64,000 nucleotides of DNA from Immundisolibacter cernigliae (GTDB taxonomy: Bacteria; Pseudomonadota; Gammaproteobacteria; Immundisolibacterales; Immundisolibacteraceae), in the NCBI RefSeq assembly GCF_001697225.1, contig NZ_CP014671.1, positions 1,116,001-1,180,000 on the forward strand. Reading direction: 5' to 3'. How positions within the stretch are numbered: the first letter of the stretch is position 1; each line of letters begins with the position of its first letter. The notes beneath the pieces are model-generated. The model was not told the DNA's origin. It did not search any database and saw only the letters and a list, made by a program, of their open reading frames with translations. The position numbers and the translations under genes are program-made. Below, piece after piece: positions 34,857 through 42,457 of the stretch.

Positions 34857-36518
34857 ATGAGCGACACACACGGCGGCGCCTTCCTGGACCCGGCGCAGGC
34901 GCCGGGACCGACCTTCACGCCCGAGGATTTCAGCGCCGAGGACCGGGCGCTGTTCGATACCGCGCGGCGCTTTTGCGACGAGCAGGTGTGGCCCAGGCTG
35001 GCCGACATCGAGGCCAAGACCCCCGGCGTGCTGGAGGGCCTGATGCAGCAGGCGTCCGAGCTTGGCCTGACCATGCTCGACCTGCCCGAGCAGTACGGCG
35101 GCCTCGACCTGCCGCTGCCGGTGTCGATGCGGGTGCTCGAGAGCACCGGCCGCGAGCAGTCCTTCATGCTGACGCTGATGGTGCAAAACGGCATCGGCTC
35201 GCTGCCGGTGGCGCTGTTTGGCACGGACGCGCAAAAGGCCGCCTGGCTGCCCGGCTTCGCCAGTGGCCAGCTGCGCGGCTGCTACTGCCTGACCGAGCCG
35301 GGCTCAGGATCGGATGCACTCGCCGCGCGCACCACCGCCGTGCTGGACGGCGATGCGTGGGTACTCAACGGCACCAAGCAGTTCATCACCAATGCCGGCA
35401 TTGCCGACGTCGGCTTCGTGTTCGCCAAGGTGCTGGGCGAGGTGGACGGCCAGACCGGTTTCAGCTGCTTCATCGTGCCCTTCGATGCACCAGGCATGAG
35501 CCTGGGCGCGGAGGAGCACAAGCTGGGCATGTACGGCTCGTCGACCCGGCAGGTCATCCTGCAGGACGCGCGCATCCCGCGCGACCACGTGCTGGGGCAG
35601 ATCGGCCGCGGGCACGTGATTGCCTTCAACATCCTGAACAACGGCCGCTACAAGCTGGGCGGCACGGCGCTGGGCAGCGCCAAGTGCGCGCTGGATGCCG
35701 CGCTCGACTACGCCGTCGGGCGCAAGCAGTTCGGCCAGCGCATCGCCGATTTCGGCATGATCCGGCGCAAGATCGGCCAGGCCGCGGCGGACATCTACGC
35801 CGTCGAGAGCGCCATCTACCGCGCCGGGGGCGCCATCGACGCACTGGCCAACGCCGGCGGGCGCACCGGCGAGGCCAAGCTGGCGGCATTGCAGGATTTC
35901 GCGCTGGAGTGCTCGATCGCCAAGATCGCCGGCTCCGAACTGCTGGCCCGGGTGGCCGACGAGGCGCTGCAGATGTTCGGCGGCTATGGCTTTCTGGAGG
36001 AGTACCCGGCGGCCAAGTACCTGCGCGATGCGCGCATCGCCCGCATCTACGAGGGCACCAACGAGATCAACCGCATCGTCATGCCGCGCACGCTGCTGAA
36101 GAAACTCAGCGGCGGTGAGCTCGGGCTGGCCGGCAGTTCGACCGACAGCGCGCTGGCCAGCCTGAAGCTGGCCCACGCCCGCTGTTTCAGCGCGGCCCTG
36201 GAAAAACACGGCAGCGGCAAGGGCTTCGACGCCGACCAGGAACTGATGGCGCACCTGGCCGACATGATGACGGCCATCTACTTGGCCGAGTCGACCGCGC
36301 TGCGCGTGGCCCGCCACCCGCACTGCCAGCCGGTACACGAGGACGTGGCACTGCTGGTGCTGACCCAGGCCGCCGCGCAGGTGGCGCAACTGGCCGCCGA
36401 GGCGGCCACGCACCTTGGCATCGCCGCCCCCAGCGTGGTCCGGCCGGCCGCCGACGTGATGGCGCTGCGCCAGCGCATCGCCGCGCACGTGGTCGATGCC
36501 GGCCGCTGCGCCCTGTAA
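34857..36518 (+). CDS. Acyl-CoA dehydrogenase (long, VLCAD/ACAD9-like)
   Basis: A 553-residue FAD-dependent acyl-CoA dehydrogenase, longer than the usual 380 by a C-terminal extension (residues about 420-553) like that of very-long-chain enzymes. Core motifs are LGLTMLDLPEQYGGLDL, CYCLTEPGSGSDA (FAD/substrate), LNGTKQFITNAGIAD, GRKQFGQRIADFGMI, MFGGYGFLEEYPAAKYLRD (in parts) and the catalytic-base region YEGTNEINR near residue 400. It forms the alpha,beta double bond of an acyl-CoA. Its neighbours are a hydroxyacyl-CoA-type SDR and a crotonase on the same strand. Confidence 0.92.
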   Translation: MSDTHGGAFLDPAQAPGPTFTPEDFSAEDRALFDTARRFCDEQVWPRLADIEAKTPGVLEGLMQQASELGLTMLDLPEQYGGLDLPLPVSMRVLESTGREQSFMLTLMVQNGIGSLPVALFGTDAQKAAWLPGFASGQLRGCYCLTEPGSGSDALAARTTAVLDGDAWVLNGTKQFITNAGIADVGFVFAKVLGEVDGQTGFSCFIVPFDAPGMSLGAEEHKLGMYGSSTRQVILQDARIPRDHVLGQIGRGHVIAFNILNNGRYKLGGTALGSAKCALDAALDYAVGRKQFGQRIADFGMIRRKIGQAAADIYAVESAIYRAGGAIDALANAGGRTGEAKLAALQDFALECSIAKIAGSELLARVADEALQMFGGYGFLEEYPAAKYLRDARIARIYEGTNEINRIVMPRTLLKKLSGGELGLAGSSTDSALASLKLAHARCFSAALEKHGSGKGFDADQELMAHLADMMTAIYLAESTALRVARHPHCQPVHEDVALLVLTQAAAQVAQLAAEAATHLGIAAPSVVRPAADVMALRQRIAAHVVDAGRCAL

Positions 36519-36542
36519 CCCTGCCCGCCGCCCGGACCTTTC

Positions 36543-37346
36543 ATGAGCTACCAGCACGTCGATTTCGAGGTTGCCGACCGCGTCGCCACCCTCACCTTCA
36601 ACCAGCCGGAAACGCGCAACGCCATCAGCGACGAGGGCATGATCGACGAGATCGTGTCCGTGCTGGCGCTGGTACCGACCCGGCCGGACATCTCGGTGCT
36701 GATCGTGACCGGCGCCGGCGAGGCGTTCTCTTCCGGCGGCAACGTCAAGAAGATGCAGGCCAAGGATGGCATCTTCGCCGGCAGCGCCATGGACATCCAG
36801 CAGTCCTATCGCCTGGGCATCCAGCGCATTCCGCTGGCGCTGTACGAACTCGAAGTGCCGGTGATCGCGGCCGTGAACGGCGCCGCGGTCGGCGCCGGCT
36901 TCGACGTCGCCATGATGTGCGACCTGCGCCTGGCAGCGACCACGGCGCGCTTTGGCGAGACCTTTCTGAACCTGGGCATCATCCCGGGCGACGGTGGGGC
37001 GTGGTTCCTGCCGCGCGCGCTCGGCCACCAGCGGGCGGCCGAACTGACCTTCACCGGCCGCCTGGTGGACGCCGACGAGGCGCTGCGCCTGGGCATCGTG
37101 CTCGAAGTGCTGCCGCCGGCCGACCTGATGGCGCGGGCACGGCAACTGGCGGCGCAGATCGCCGGCAAGCCGCCGCAGGCGCTGCGCCTGGCCAAGCGCC
37201 TGCTGCGCGCCGGCCAGGCCATGGACCTGAAACATTTCCTCGATTACAGCGCAGCGCTGCAGGCGGCCTGCCACGGCACCGACGATCACGCCGAGGCGCT
37301 GGCGGCCTTCTTCGAGAAGCGTCCCGGCCACTACCAGGGCCGCTGA
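36543..37346 (+). CDS. Crotonase-family protein with altered catalytic positions
   Basis: A 267-residue enoyl-CoA hydratase/isomerase superfamily protein. The CoA-binding and oxyanion segments AFSSGGNVKKM and VNGAAVGAGFDVAMMCDLRL are clear. Aligned by eye to rat enoyl-CoA hydratase, the two catalytic glutamates (E144 and E164) correspond to D121 and F141 here (ARFGETFLNLGIIPGDGG), so ordinary hydratase chemistry is doubtful. Crotonases with such changes act as isomerases, hydrolases, decarboxylases or C-C bond enzymes. It follows the acyl-CoA dehydrogenase by 24 bases and probably belongs to the same pathway. The reaction is unknown. Confidence 0.88.
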   Translation: MSYQHVDFEVADRVATLTFNQPETRNAISDEGMIDEIVSVLALVPTRPDISVLIVTGAGEAFSSGGNVKKMQAKDGIFAGSAMDIQQSYRLGIQRIPLALYELEVPVIAAVNGAAVGAGFDVAMMCDLRLAATTARFGETFLNLGIIPGDGGAWFLPRALGHQRAAELTFTGRLVDADEALRLGIVLEVLPPADLMARARQLAAQIAGKPPQALRLAKRLLRAGQAMDLKHFLDYSAALQAACHGTDDHAEALAAFFEKRPGHYQGR

Positions 37347-37385
37347 GACAGCCCGGCGCCCACGCGCCTTTCCCACGGCGCCACC

Positions 37386-38054
37386 ATGCTCGATTTCTCC
37401 CTGCCGCAAAAAATCGCCATCTGGGCCCTGCCGGTGCTGTTCGCCATCACCGTGCACGAGGTGGCGCACGGCTACGTGGCGCGGCGCCTGGGCGACCGCA
37501 CGGCGCAGATGCTGGGCCGCCTGACGCTCAATCCGCTCAAGCACATCGACCCGATCGGCACCGTGCTGGTGCCGCTGGTCATGTTGCTGCTGCCCGGCGG
37601 CTTCCTGTTCGGCTGGGCCAAGCCGGTGCCGGTCGACTACCGCAATCTTGGCAATCCCAAGCGGGACATGGCCATCGTGGCGGCCGCAGGACCGCTGTCG
37701 AACCTCGTCATGGCCATCGGCTGGGTGCTGCTGCTGCGCCTGTCGGTGGCCTTTCTGAACACGCTGCCGTGGGCGGCGCAGCCGCTGTTTTTCATGGCCC
37801 AGGCCGGCGTCGCCATCAACCTGATCCTGATGGTGCTGAACCTGGTGCCGGTACCGCCGCTGGACGGCGGGCGGGTGCTGACCGGTATCCTGCCCAACCG
37901 GCAGGCGGCCCGCTTCGCGGCCCTGGAACCCTACGGGCTGATGATCGTGCTGGCGCTGCTGATGACCGGCGTGCTCGGCCGCCTGCTGCAGCCGGCCATC
38001 GGCCTGCTCAACGAAATACTATTGACGCTGGTTGGCCTGGGAGGGTCTGCTTGA
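37386..38054 (+). CDS. Site-2-protease-family membrane metalloprotease (M50)
   Basis: A 222-residue integral membrane zinc protease without PDZ domain. The zinc motif HEVAH is at residues 24-28, and the third ligand lies in NLVPVPPLDGGRV near residue 160. About five membrane segments are predicted. This short M50B form is frequently found next to trpS and scpA-scpB in proteobacteria, as here. The substrate is unknown. Its stop codon overlaps the trpS start (TTGA). Confidence 0.9.
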   Translation: MLDFSLPQKIAIWALPVLFAITVHEVAHGYVARRLGDRTAQMLGRLTLNPLKHIDPIGTVLVPLVMLLLPGGFLFGWAKPVPVDYRNLGNPKRDMAIVAAAGPLSNLVMAIGWVLLLRLSVAFLNTLPWAAQPLFFMAQAGVAINLILMVLNLVPVPPLDGGRVLTGILPNRQAARFAALEPYGLMIVLALLMTGVLGRLLQPAIGLLNEILLTLVGLGGSA

Positions 38055-39268
38055 ACACTGTGGCCGCACCGCACGATCGGGTCCTGTCCGGCATGCGCCC
38101 GACCGGACGCCTGCACCTGGGTCACTACCACGGGGTGCTGAAGAACTGGGTGCGCCTGCAGCACCAGCACCGGTGCTTTTTCTTCGCCGCCGACTGGCAC
38201 GCACTGACCACCGACTACGAACACCCGCAGCAGGTCGCCGAGCACACGCAAGACATGATCGTCGACTGGCTTGCAGCCGGCGTCGATCCGGGCAGCGCGG
38301 TGCTGTTCGTGCAGTCGCGGGTGCCGGAGCACGCCGAACTGCACCTGCTGCTGTCGATGATCACGCCACTGGGCTGGCTCGAACGGGTGCCCACCTACAA
38401 GGATCAGCAGGAACAGCTGCGGGACAAGGATCTGGCCACCTATGGCTTTCTTGGCTACCCGCTGCTGCAGGGCGCCGACATCCTGGCCTACAAGGCGACC
38501 CTGGTGCCGGTCGGCGAGGACCAGGTGGCGCATCTGGAACTGACGCGCGAGGTGGCGCGGCGCTTCAACCATCTTTATGGCCGCGAGGTCGATTTCGAGA
38601 CCCGCGTGCAAGCGGCACTGCGCAAGCTCGGCCGCAAGCAGGCGCAGCTGTACGAGGACAACCGCCGCGCCTATCAGGAACGCGGCGACCAGGAAGCGCT
38701 GGCCGTGGCGCAGGCGCTGATCCGTGGCCAGGCCAACATCAGCCTCGGCGATCGCGAGCGCCTGCTGGGCAACCTGGAAGGCGGCGGCATCATCGTGCTG
38801 CCCGAGCCGCAGCCGCTGCTGACCGCAACCGCCCGAATGCCGGGCCTGGACGGGCGCAAGATGTCCAAGTCCTACGGCAACGCCATCGGCCTGCGCGAGG
38901 ATCCGGACGCGGTGGCGCAAAAACTGCGCACCATGCCGACCGACCCGGCGCGGGTGCGCCGCAGCGACCCCGGCGATCCAGAAAAGTGCCCGGTGTGGAG
39001 CCTGCATCAGGTGTACTCCGACGACGCGCAGCGCGCCTGGGTACAGGAAGGTTGCCGCAGCGCCGGCATCGGCTGTCTTGACTGCAAGAAGCCGCTGGTT
39101 GATGCGGTGCAGGCCGAGCTTTCGTTGTTTCGCGAACGGGCGCGGCCGTTCGAGGACGACCCCGGTCTGGTGCGCGAGATCATCGCCGGCGGCTGCGAGC
39201 AGGCCCGAGAGCAGGCCCGCGAGACCCTGGACGAGGTGCGCCAGGTCATGGGGCTGGGCTACCGCTGA
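38051..39268 (+). CDS. trpS: Tryptophanyl-tRNA synthetase with a 4Cys (iron-sulfur type) motif
   Basis: A 405-residue class I TrpRS: HIGH-equivalent RPTGRLHLGHYHG, LGYPLLQGADILAYKA, VPVGEDQVAHLELTREVARRFN (in part) and KMSKSYGNAI. Near the anticodon-binding end are C313, C335, C342 and C345, spaced C-x21-C-x6-C-x2-C, close to the C-x22-C-x6-C-x2-C 4Fe-4S site of Thermotoga TrpRS. It charges tRNA-Trp. The TTG start at 38051 has GGGAGG six bases upstream and overlaps the M50 stop (TTGA); GTG 38060 is the alternative. The length exceeds the standard 330-350 because of inserted segments. Confidence 0.94.
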   Translation: MNTVAAPHDRVLSGMRPTGRLHLGHYHGVLKNWVRLQHQHRCFFFAADWHALTTDYEHPQQVAEHTQDMIVDWLAAGVDPGSAVLFVQSRVPEHAELHLLLSMITPLGWLERVPTYKDQQEQLRDKDLATYGFLGYPLLQGADILAYKATLVPVGEDQVAHLELTREVARRFNHLYGREVDFETRVQAALRKLGRKQAQLYEDNRRAYQERGDQEALAVAQALIRGQANISLGDRERLLGNLEGGGIIVLPEPQPLLTATARMPGLDGRKMSKSYGNAIGLREDPDAVAQKLRTMPTDPARVRRSDPGDPEKCPVWSLHQVYSDDAQRAWVQEGCRSAGIGCLDCKKPLVDAVQAELSLFRERARPFEDDPGLVREIIAGGCEQAREQARETLDEVRQVMGLGYR

Positions 39269-39324
39269 GCGCTGATACCGCCAGCGCCGCGCAGCCGGCG
39301 CAGCAGGAGCTGCCCCTCGCCCGC

Positions 39325-40074
39325 GTGCACGGTGAGCGGCTGACGCGCCTGCCGGAAGACCTCTACATCCCGCCGGACGCGCTGGAGGTGTTCCTGGATG
39401 CCTTCGAGGGGCCGCTCGATTTCCTGCTGTGGCTGATCCGGCGCCAGAACCTGGACATCCTGGACATCCCGGTCGCTGAAGTGGCCGCCCAGTACATGGC
39501 CTACGTCGACCTGATGCGCGATCTGCGCCTGGAGCTGGCGGCCGATTACCTGGTCATGGCGGCGGTGCTGACGGAAATCAAATCGCGCATGCTGCTGCCG
39601 CGCCCGGCCGGCGACACCGAAGAGGACGACCCGCGCGCCGCGCTGGTGCGCCGCCTGCAGGACTACGCGCGCTTTCGTCACGCCAGCGAGGTGCTGGCGC
39701 AGCGCCCGCAGTTCGGCCGCGACGTGCTGCCGCTGGCGGTGGCGCTGCCGGAGCTGGACCAGCCGGCTCAGGAGGCGCAGGTCAGTCTTGCCGAACTGCT
39801 GAGCGCGATGACCGAAGTGCTGGCCCGCGGCGCGCTCAAGGTTCACCACCACGTGCGCCGCGAGCCACTGTCGGTGCGCGAGCGCATGAGCCTGATTCTG
39901 CAGCGCCTGACGGCCGGTGAGTTCACGCCCCTGCTGTCGCTGCTGCAGCCGGCCGAGGGCCGCGCCGGGGTGGTGGTGAGCTTTTTGGCCATCCTGGAAC
40001 TGGTGCGCGAACGCCTGATCGAGCTTGGCCAGGCCGAGGCCTTCGGGCCGATTTATCTTCGCCCGGCCGTCTGA
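39325..40074 (+). CDS. scpA: Segregation and condensation protein ScpA
   Basis: About 249 residues from GTG 39325. ScpA is the kleisin that bridges SMC heads with ScpB to fold the chromosome. Signatures are FEGPLDFLLWLIRRQNLDILDIPVAEVAAQY (in parts, FEGPLDFLLWLI and LDILDIPVAEV), YLVMAAVLTEIKSRMLLP and a C-terminal winged helix ending AFGPIYLRPAV. The start is uncertain. The frame stays open upstream and reads AAQPAQQELPLARV before the GTG, but no ATG, GTG or TTG precedes it; a CTG at 39265 would overlap the trpS stop as CTGA. ScpB follows with a one-base overlap. Confidence 0.92.
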   Translation: MHGERLTRLPEDLYIPPDALEVFLDAFEGPLDFLLWLIRRQNLDILDIPVAEVAAQYMAYVDLMRDLRLELAADYLVMAAVLTEIKSRMLLPRPAGDTEEDDPRAALVRRLQDYARFRHASEVLAQRPQFGRDVLPLAVALPELDQPAQEAQVSLAELLSAMTEVLARGALKVHHHVRREPLSVRERMSLILQRLTAGEFTPLLSLLQPAEGRAGVVVSFLAILELVRERLIELGQAEAFGPIYLRPAV

Positions 40075-40658
40075 TGGACCTGCTGCGCCTGATCGAGGCG
40101 GCCCTGCTGGTGGCGAGCGAACCGCTCGACGTGGAGCGCCTGCAGCGGCTGCTGCCGCAAGGCCAGACGGCGACCCGCGCCGACATCATCCGCGCCATCG
40201 ACCAGCTGACCCTGGAGTGCGCGGACCGCGCGCTGGAGCTGGTGCAAACCGCCAGCGGCTATCGCTACCAGGTGCGCGCCGTGCACGCCGCGGCGGTGGC
40301 GCCGCTGCTGGCCGAGCGGGCGCCGCGCTACTCGCGGGCGGTGCTCGAGACGCTCGCCATCATCGCCTACCGCCAGCCGGTGACGCGCGCCGATATCGAG
40401 GACATCCGCGGCGTGTCGCTGGGCAGCGGCATGATCAAATCCCTGCTCGACCGCGGCTGGGTGCGCGTGCTCGGTCACCGCGAGGTGCCCGGCCGGCCGG
40501 CGGTGTTCGGCACCACCAAGGCCTTCATGGACTACTTCGGCCTGCGCAGCCTCAGCCAACTGCCGGCGCTGGCGGACCTGGCCAACCCCGACGATGAGCG
40601 GATCGGCGATCTGCAACTGTCCATGCTGCCGCCGGAGGCGGCCGACCATGCCAACTGA
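40074..40658 (+). CDS. scpB: Segregation and condensation protein ScpB
   Basis: A 194-residue ScpB built of two winged-helix domains: LIEAALLVASEPLDVERL, SGYRYQVRA, then AVLETLAIIAYRQPVTRADIEDIRGV (in part, LAIIAYRQPVTRADIE) and GHREVPGRPAVFGTTKAFMDYFGL. It forms a dimer on ScpA within the SMC complex. Its ATG overlaps the scpA stop (TGATG), and its end overlaps rluB by 11 bases, so the three genes are translationally linked. Confidence 0.95.
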   Translation: MDLLRLIEAALLVASEPLDVERLQRLLPQGQTATRADIIRAIDQLTLECADRALELVQTASGYRYQVRAVHAAAVAPLLAERAPRYSRAVLETLAIIAYRQPVTRADIEDIRGVSLGSGMIKSLLDRGWVRVLGHREVPGRPAVFGTTKAFMDYFGLRSLSQLPALADLANPDDERIGDLQLSMLPPEAADHAN

Positions 40659-41457
40659 ACGCAAGCATCCAGCCGCCGGCGAGCGGCTGCACAAGGTATT
40701 GGCGCAGGTGGGCCTGGGCTCGCGGCGGCAGATCGAGGACTGGATCCGCGCCGGGCGCGTGCACGTCAACGACCAGCCGGCGGTGCTCGGCCAGAGCGTG
40801 ACCGGTGCCGATCGCATTGCCGTGGATGGCCAGCCGGTCACGCTGGCGGCGCCGGCCAAGACGCGGCTTTTGATCTACCACAAGCCGGAAGGCGAGGTCT
40901 GCACACGCCATGACCCTGAAGGCCGGCCGACCGTATTCGACCGCCTGCCGCCGTTGCCGAGCGGGCGCTGGATCAGCGTCGGGCGCCTGGACATCAACAG
41001 CTCCGGCCTGCTGCTGCTGACCACCGACGGCGCGCTGGCCAACCGGCTGATGCACCCCTCGAATCACCTGCAGCGCGAATACGCGGTGCGCGTCAATGGC
41101 GACGTGGACGCGGCCATGCTGGAGCGGCTGCGCGCCGGCGTGGAACTCGAGGACGGGCCGGCCCGCTTCGTGATCATCACCGACGGCGGCGGCGAGGGGC
41201 GCAACCACTGGTACAACGTCACCGTCGACGAGGGCCGCAATCGCCTGGTGCGCCGCCTGTGGACCTCGCAGGGCATCGTCGTCAGCCGGCTGCTGCGGGT
41301 GCGTTTCGGGCCGCTGCAACTGCCGCGTGCGCTCGGCCGTGGCCAGTACCGCGAGGCCACCGCGGCCGAGCTGGCCAGCGTATCCGCGCGCCCGGCCCCG
41401 GCCAGCCGACCGGTGCGCAGCAGCAGCGGCTTGAAACCCACACGCCGGCGCGGGTAA
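40648..41457 (+). CDS. rluB: 23S rRNA pseudouridine(2605) synthase RluB
   Basis: A 269-residue RsuA/RluB-family pseudouridine synthase. An S4 RNA-binding domain (ERLHKVLAQVGLGSRRQIEDWI) is followed by the catalytic motif GRLDINSSGLLLLTTDG with its Asp, then NHWYNVTVDEGRNRLVRRL. The C-terminal tail is basic (SSGLKPTRRRG). It converts U2605 in 23S rRNA to pseudouridine. ATG 40648 follows GGAGG. RluB after scpAB is the usual gammaproteobacterial order. A terminator lies 23 bases after the stop. Confidence 0.93.
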   Translation: MPTERKHPAAGERLHKVLAQVGLGSRRQIEDWIRAGRVHVNDQPAVLGQSVTGADRIAVDGQPVTLAAPAKTRLLIYHKPEGEVCTRHDPEGRPTVFDRLPPLPSGRWISVGRLDINSSGLLLLTTDGALANRLMHPSNHLQREYAVRVNGDVDAAMLERLRAGVELEDGPARFVIITDGGGEGRNHWYNVTVDEGRNRLVRRLWTSQGIVVSRLLRVRFGPLQLPRALGRGQYREATAAELASVSARPAPASRPVRSSSGLKPTRRRG

Positions 41458-41479
41458 CATAGCCCCCTTGTTTTTGAAC

Positions 41480-41506
41480 CGCCGGGCACCCGCCCGGCGT
41501 TTTTTT
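41480..41506 (+). terminator. Rho-independent terminator between rluB and rpsD
   Basis: CGCCGGGC (41480-41487) pairs with GCCCGGCG (41492-41499) over a four-base loop and is followed by seven T residues. It should end the trpS-scpAB-rluB transcript, so rpsD 20 bases later needs read-through or its own promoter. Confidence 0.9.
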
Positions 41507-41526
41507 CAGGTCAGGACACAGCATCG

Positions 41527-42138
41527 ATGGCACGGTATACCGGTCCCCGGCTCAGGGTTGTACGGCGTTTTCAGCAGCAACTGCCGGGTCTCACCCGCAA
41601 GACCGACGGCGTGCGCGCCAACCCGCCCGGCCAGCACGGCGCCCGCCGTGGCCGGCCCAGCGACTATCGCCTGCGCCTGGATGAGAAGCAGAAGCTGGTC
41701 TACAACTACGGCCTGGGCGAGCGTCAGCTGCGCAACTACTTCAAGGCCGCCGCCAGCCGCAAGGGCGACACCGGCAAGAACCTGCTGGCGCTGCTCGAAT
41801 CGCGCCTGGACAACGTGGCGTTCCGGCTGGGCTTCGCGCCGACCATCCCGGCCGCCCGCCAGGTGGTCAAGCACGGTCACATCACGGTCAACGGCCGCCG
41901 CGTGGATATTCCGAGCTACCCGCTGCGTCCCGGCGACGTGATCGGCGTGGGCGAAGGCAGCCGCCAGCATCCGGTGATCGTGGAGACCCTGCAGTCGCCG
42001 TCGCTGAGCCTGCCCGAGTACCTGGACATGGACGCCAGCAAGATGACCGGCACCTTCCGGCACATGCCCGAGCGCGCCGACATCCCGCTCGAGGTGCAGG
42101 AAAACTTCGTCGTCGAGTACTACTCGCGCGTGAGTTGA
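41527..42138 (+). CDS. rpsD: Ribosomal protein S4, cyanobacterial/plastid-like type, outside the alpha operon
   Basis: A 203-residue S4, the primary 16S rRNA-binding protein of the 30S body. It starts MARYTGPRLRVVRR, lacks the N-terminal zinc cysteines, and carries PPGQHGARRGRPSDY, LLALLESRLDNVAFRLGFAPTIPAARQVV (in parts, RLDNVAFRLGFAPTIPAA) and ends VVEYYSRVS. The APTIPAARQ, HGHITVNGR, DIPSYPLRPGDVI and EYYSR stretches match cyanobacterial and chloroplast S4, whereas the E. coli protein has GATRAEARQ and ASYQVSPNDVV. It is not flanked by rpsK and rpoA as in normal proteobacterial operons, so it may be a paralogue or a transferred copy. Confidence 0.93.
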   Translation: MARYTGPRLRVVRRFQQQLPGLTRKTDGVRANPPGQHGARRGRPSDYRLRLDEKQKLVYNYGLGERQLRNYFKAAASRKGDTGKNLLALLESRLDNVAFRLGFAPTIPAARQVVKHGHITVNGRRVDIPSYPLRPGDVIGVGEGSRQHPVIVETLQSPSLSLPEYLDMDASKMTGTFRHMPERADIPLEVQENFVVEYYSRVS

Positions 42139-42207
42139 TCTTGGCGCGGGTCTGCCGCGCCGCCATCCGGCCGTACTCGATGCTCCTCATGGCCGGGGCC
42201 GATTCCC

Positions 42208-42298
42208 GGAGAGGTGTCCGAGTGGTTGAAGGAGCACGCCTGGAAAGTGTGTATACGTCAAAAGCGTATCGAGGGTTCGAATCCCTCCCTCTCCGCCA
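42208..42298 (+). tRNA. tRNA-Ser (anticodon GGA), with encoded CCA
   Basis: The acceptor arms GGAGAGG (42208-42214) and CCTCTCC (42288-42294) pair, followed by G-CCA (42295-42298). The anticodon loop CTGGAAA has GGA at 42242-42244. A long variable arm (GTATACG / CGTATCG region) marks a class II serine tRNA, and GGTTCGAAT is the T loop. It sits directly before ffs. Confidence 0.97.
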
Positions 42299-42323
42299 GT
42301 TCTGTCGTTTTTTTCCGTTCAAT

Positions 42324-42434
<111 letters not shown>

Positions 42435-42457
42435 GCCCTCATGCCGGCAGGCGTCCA

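Noticed and set aside
36917-38050. The upstream two-fifths of a 783-codon frame that ends with trpS
   Set aside because: This part overlaps the crotonase and M50 genes in another frame and is Arg/Pro/Gly-rich. Only the part from TTG 38051 matches TrpRS.
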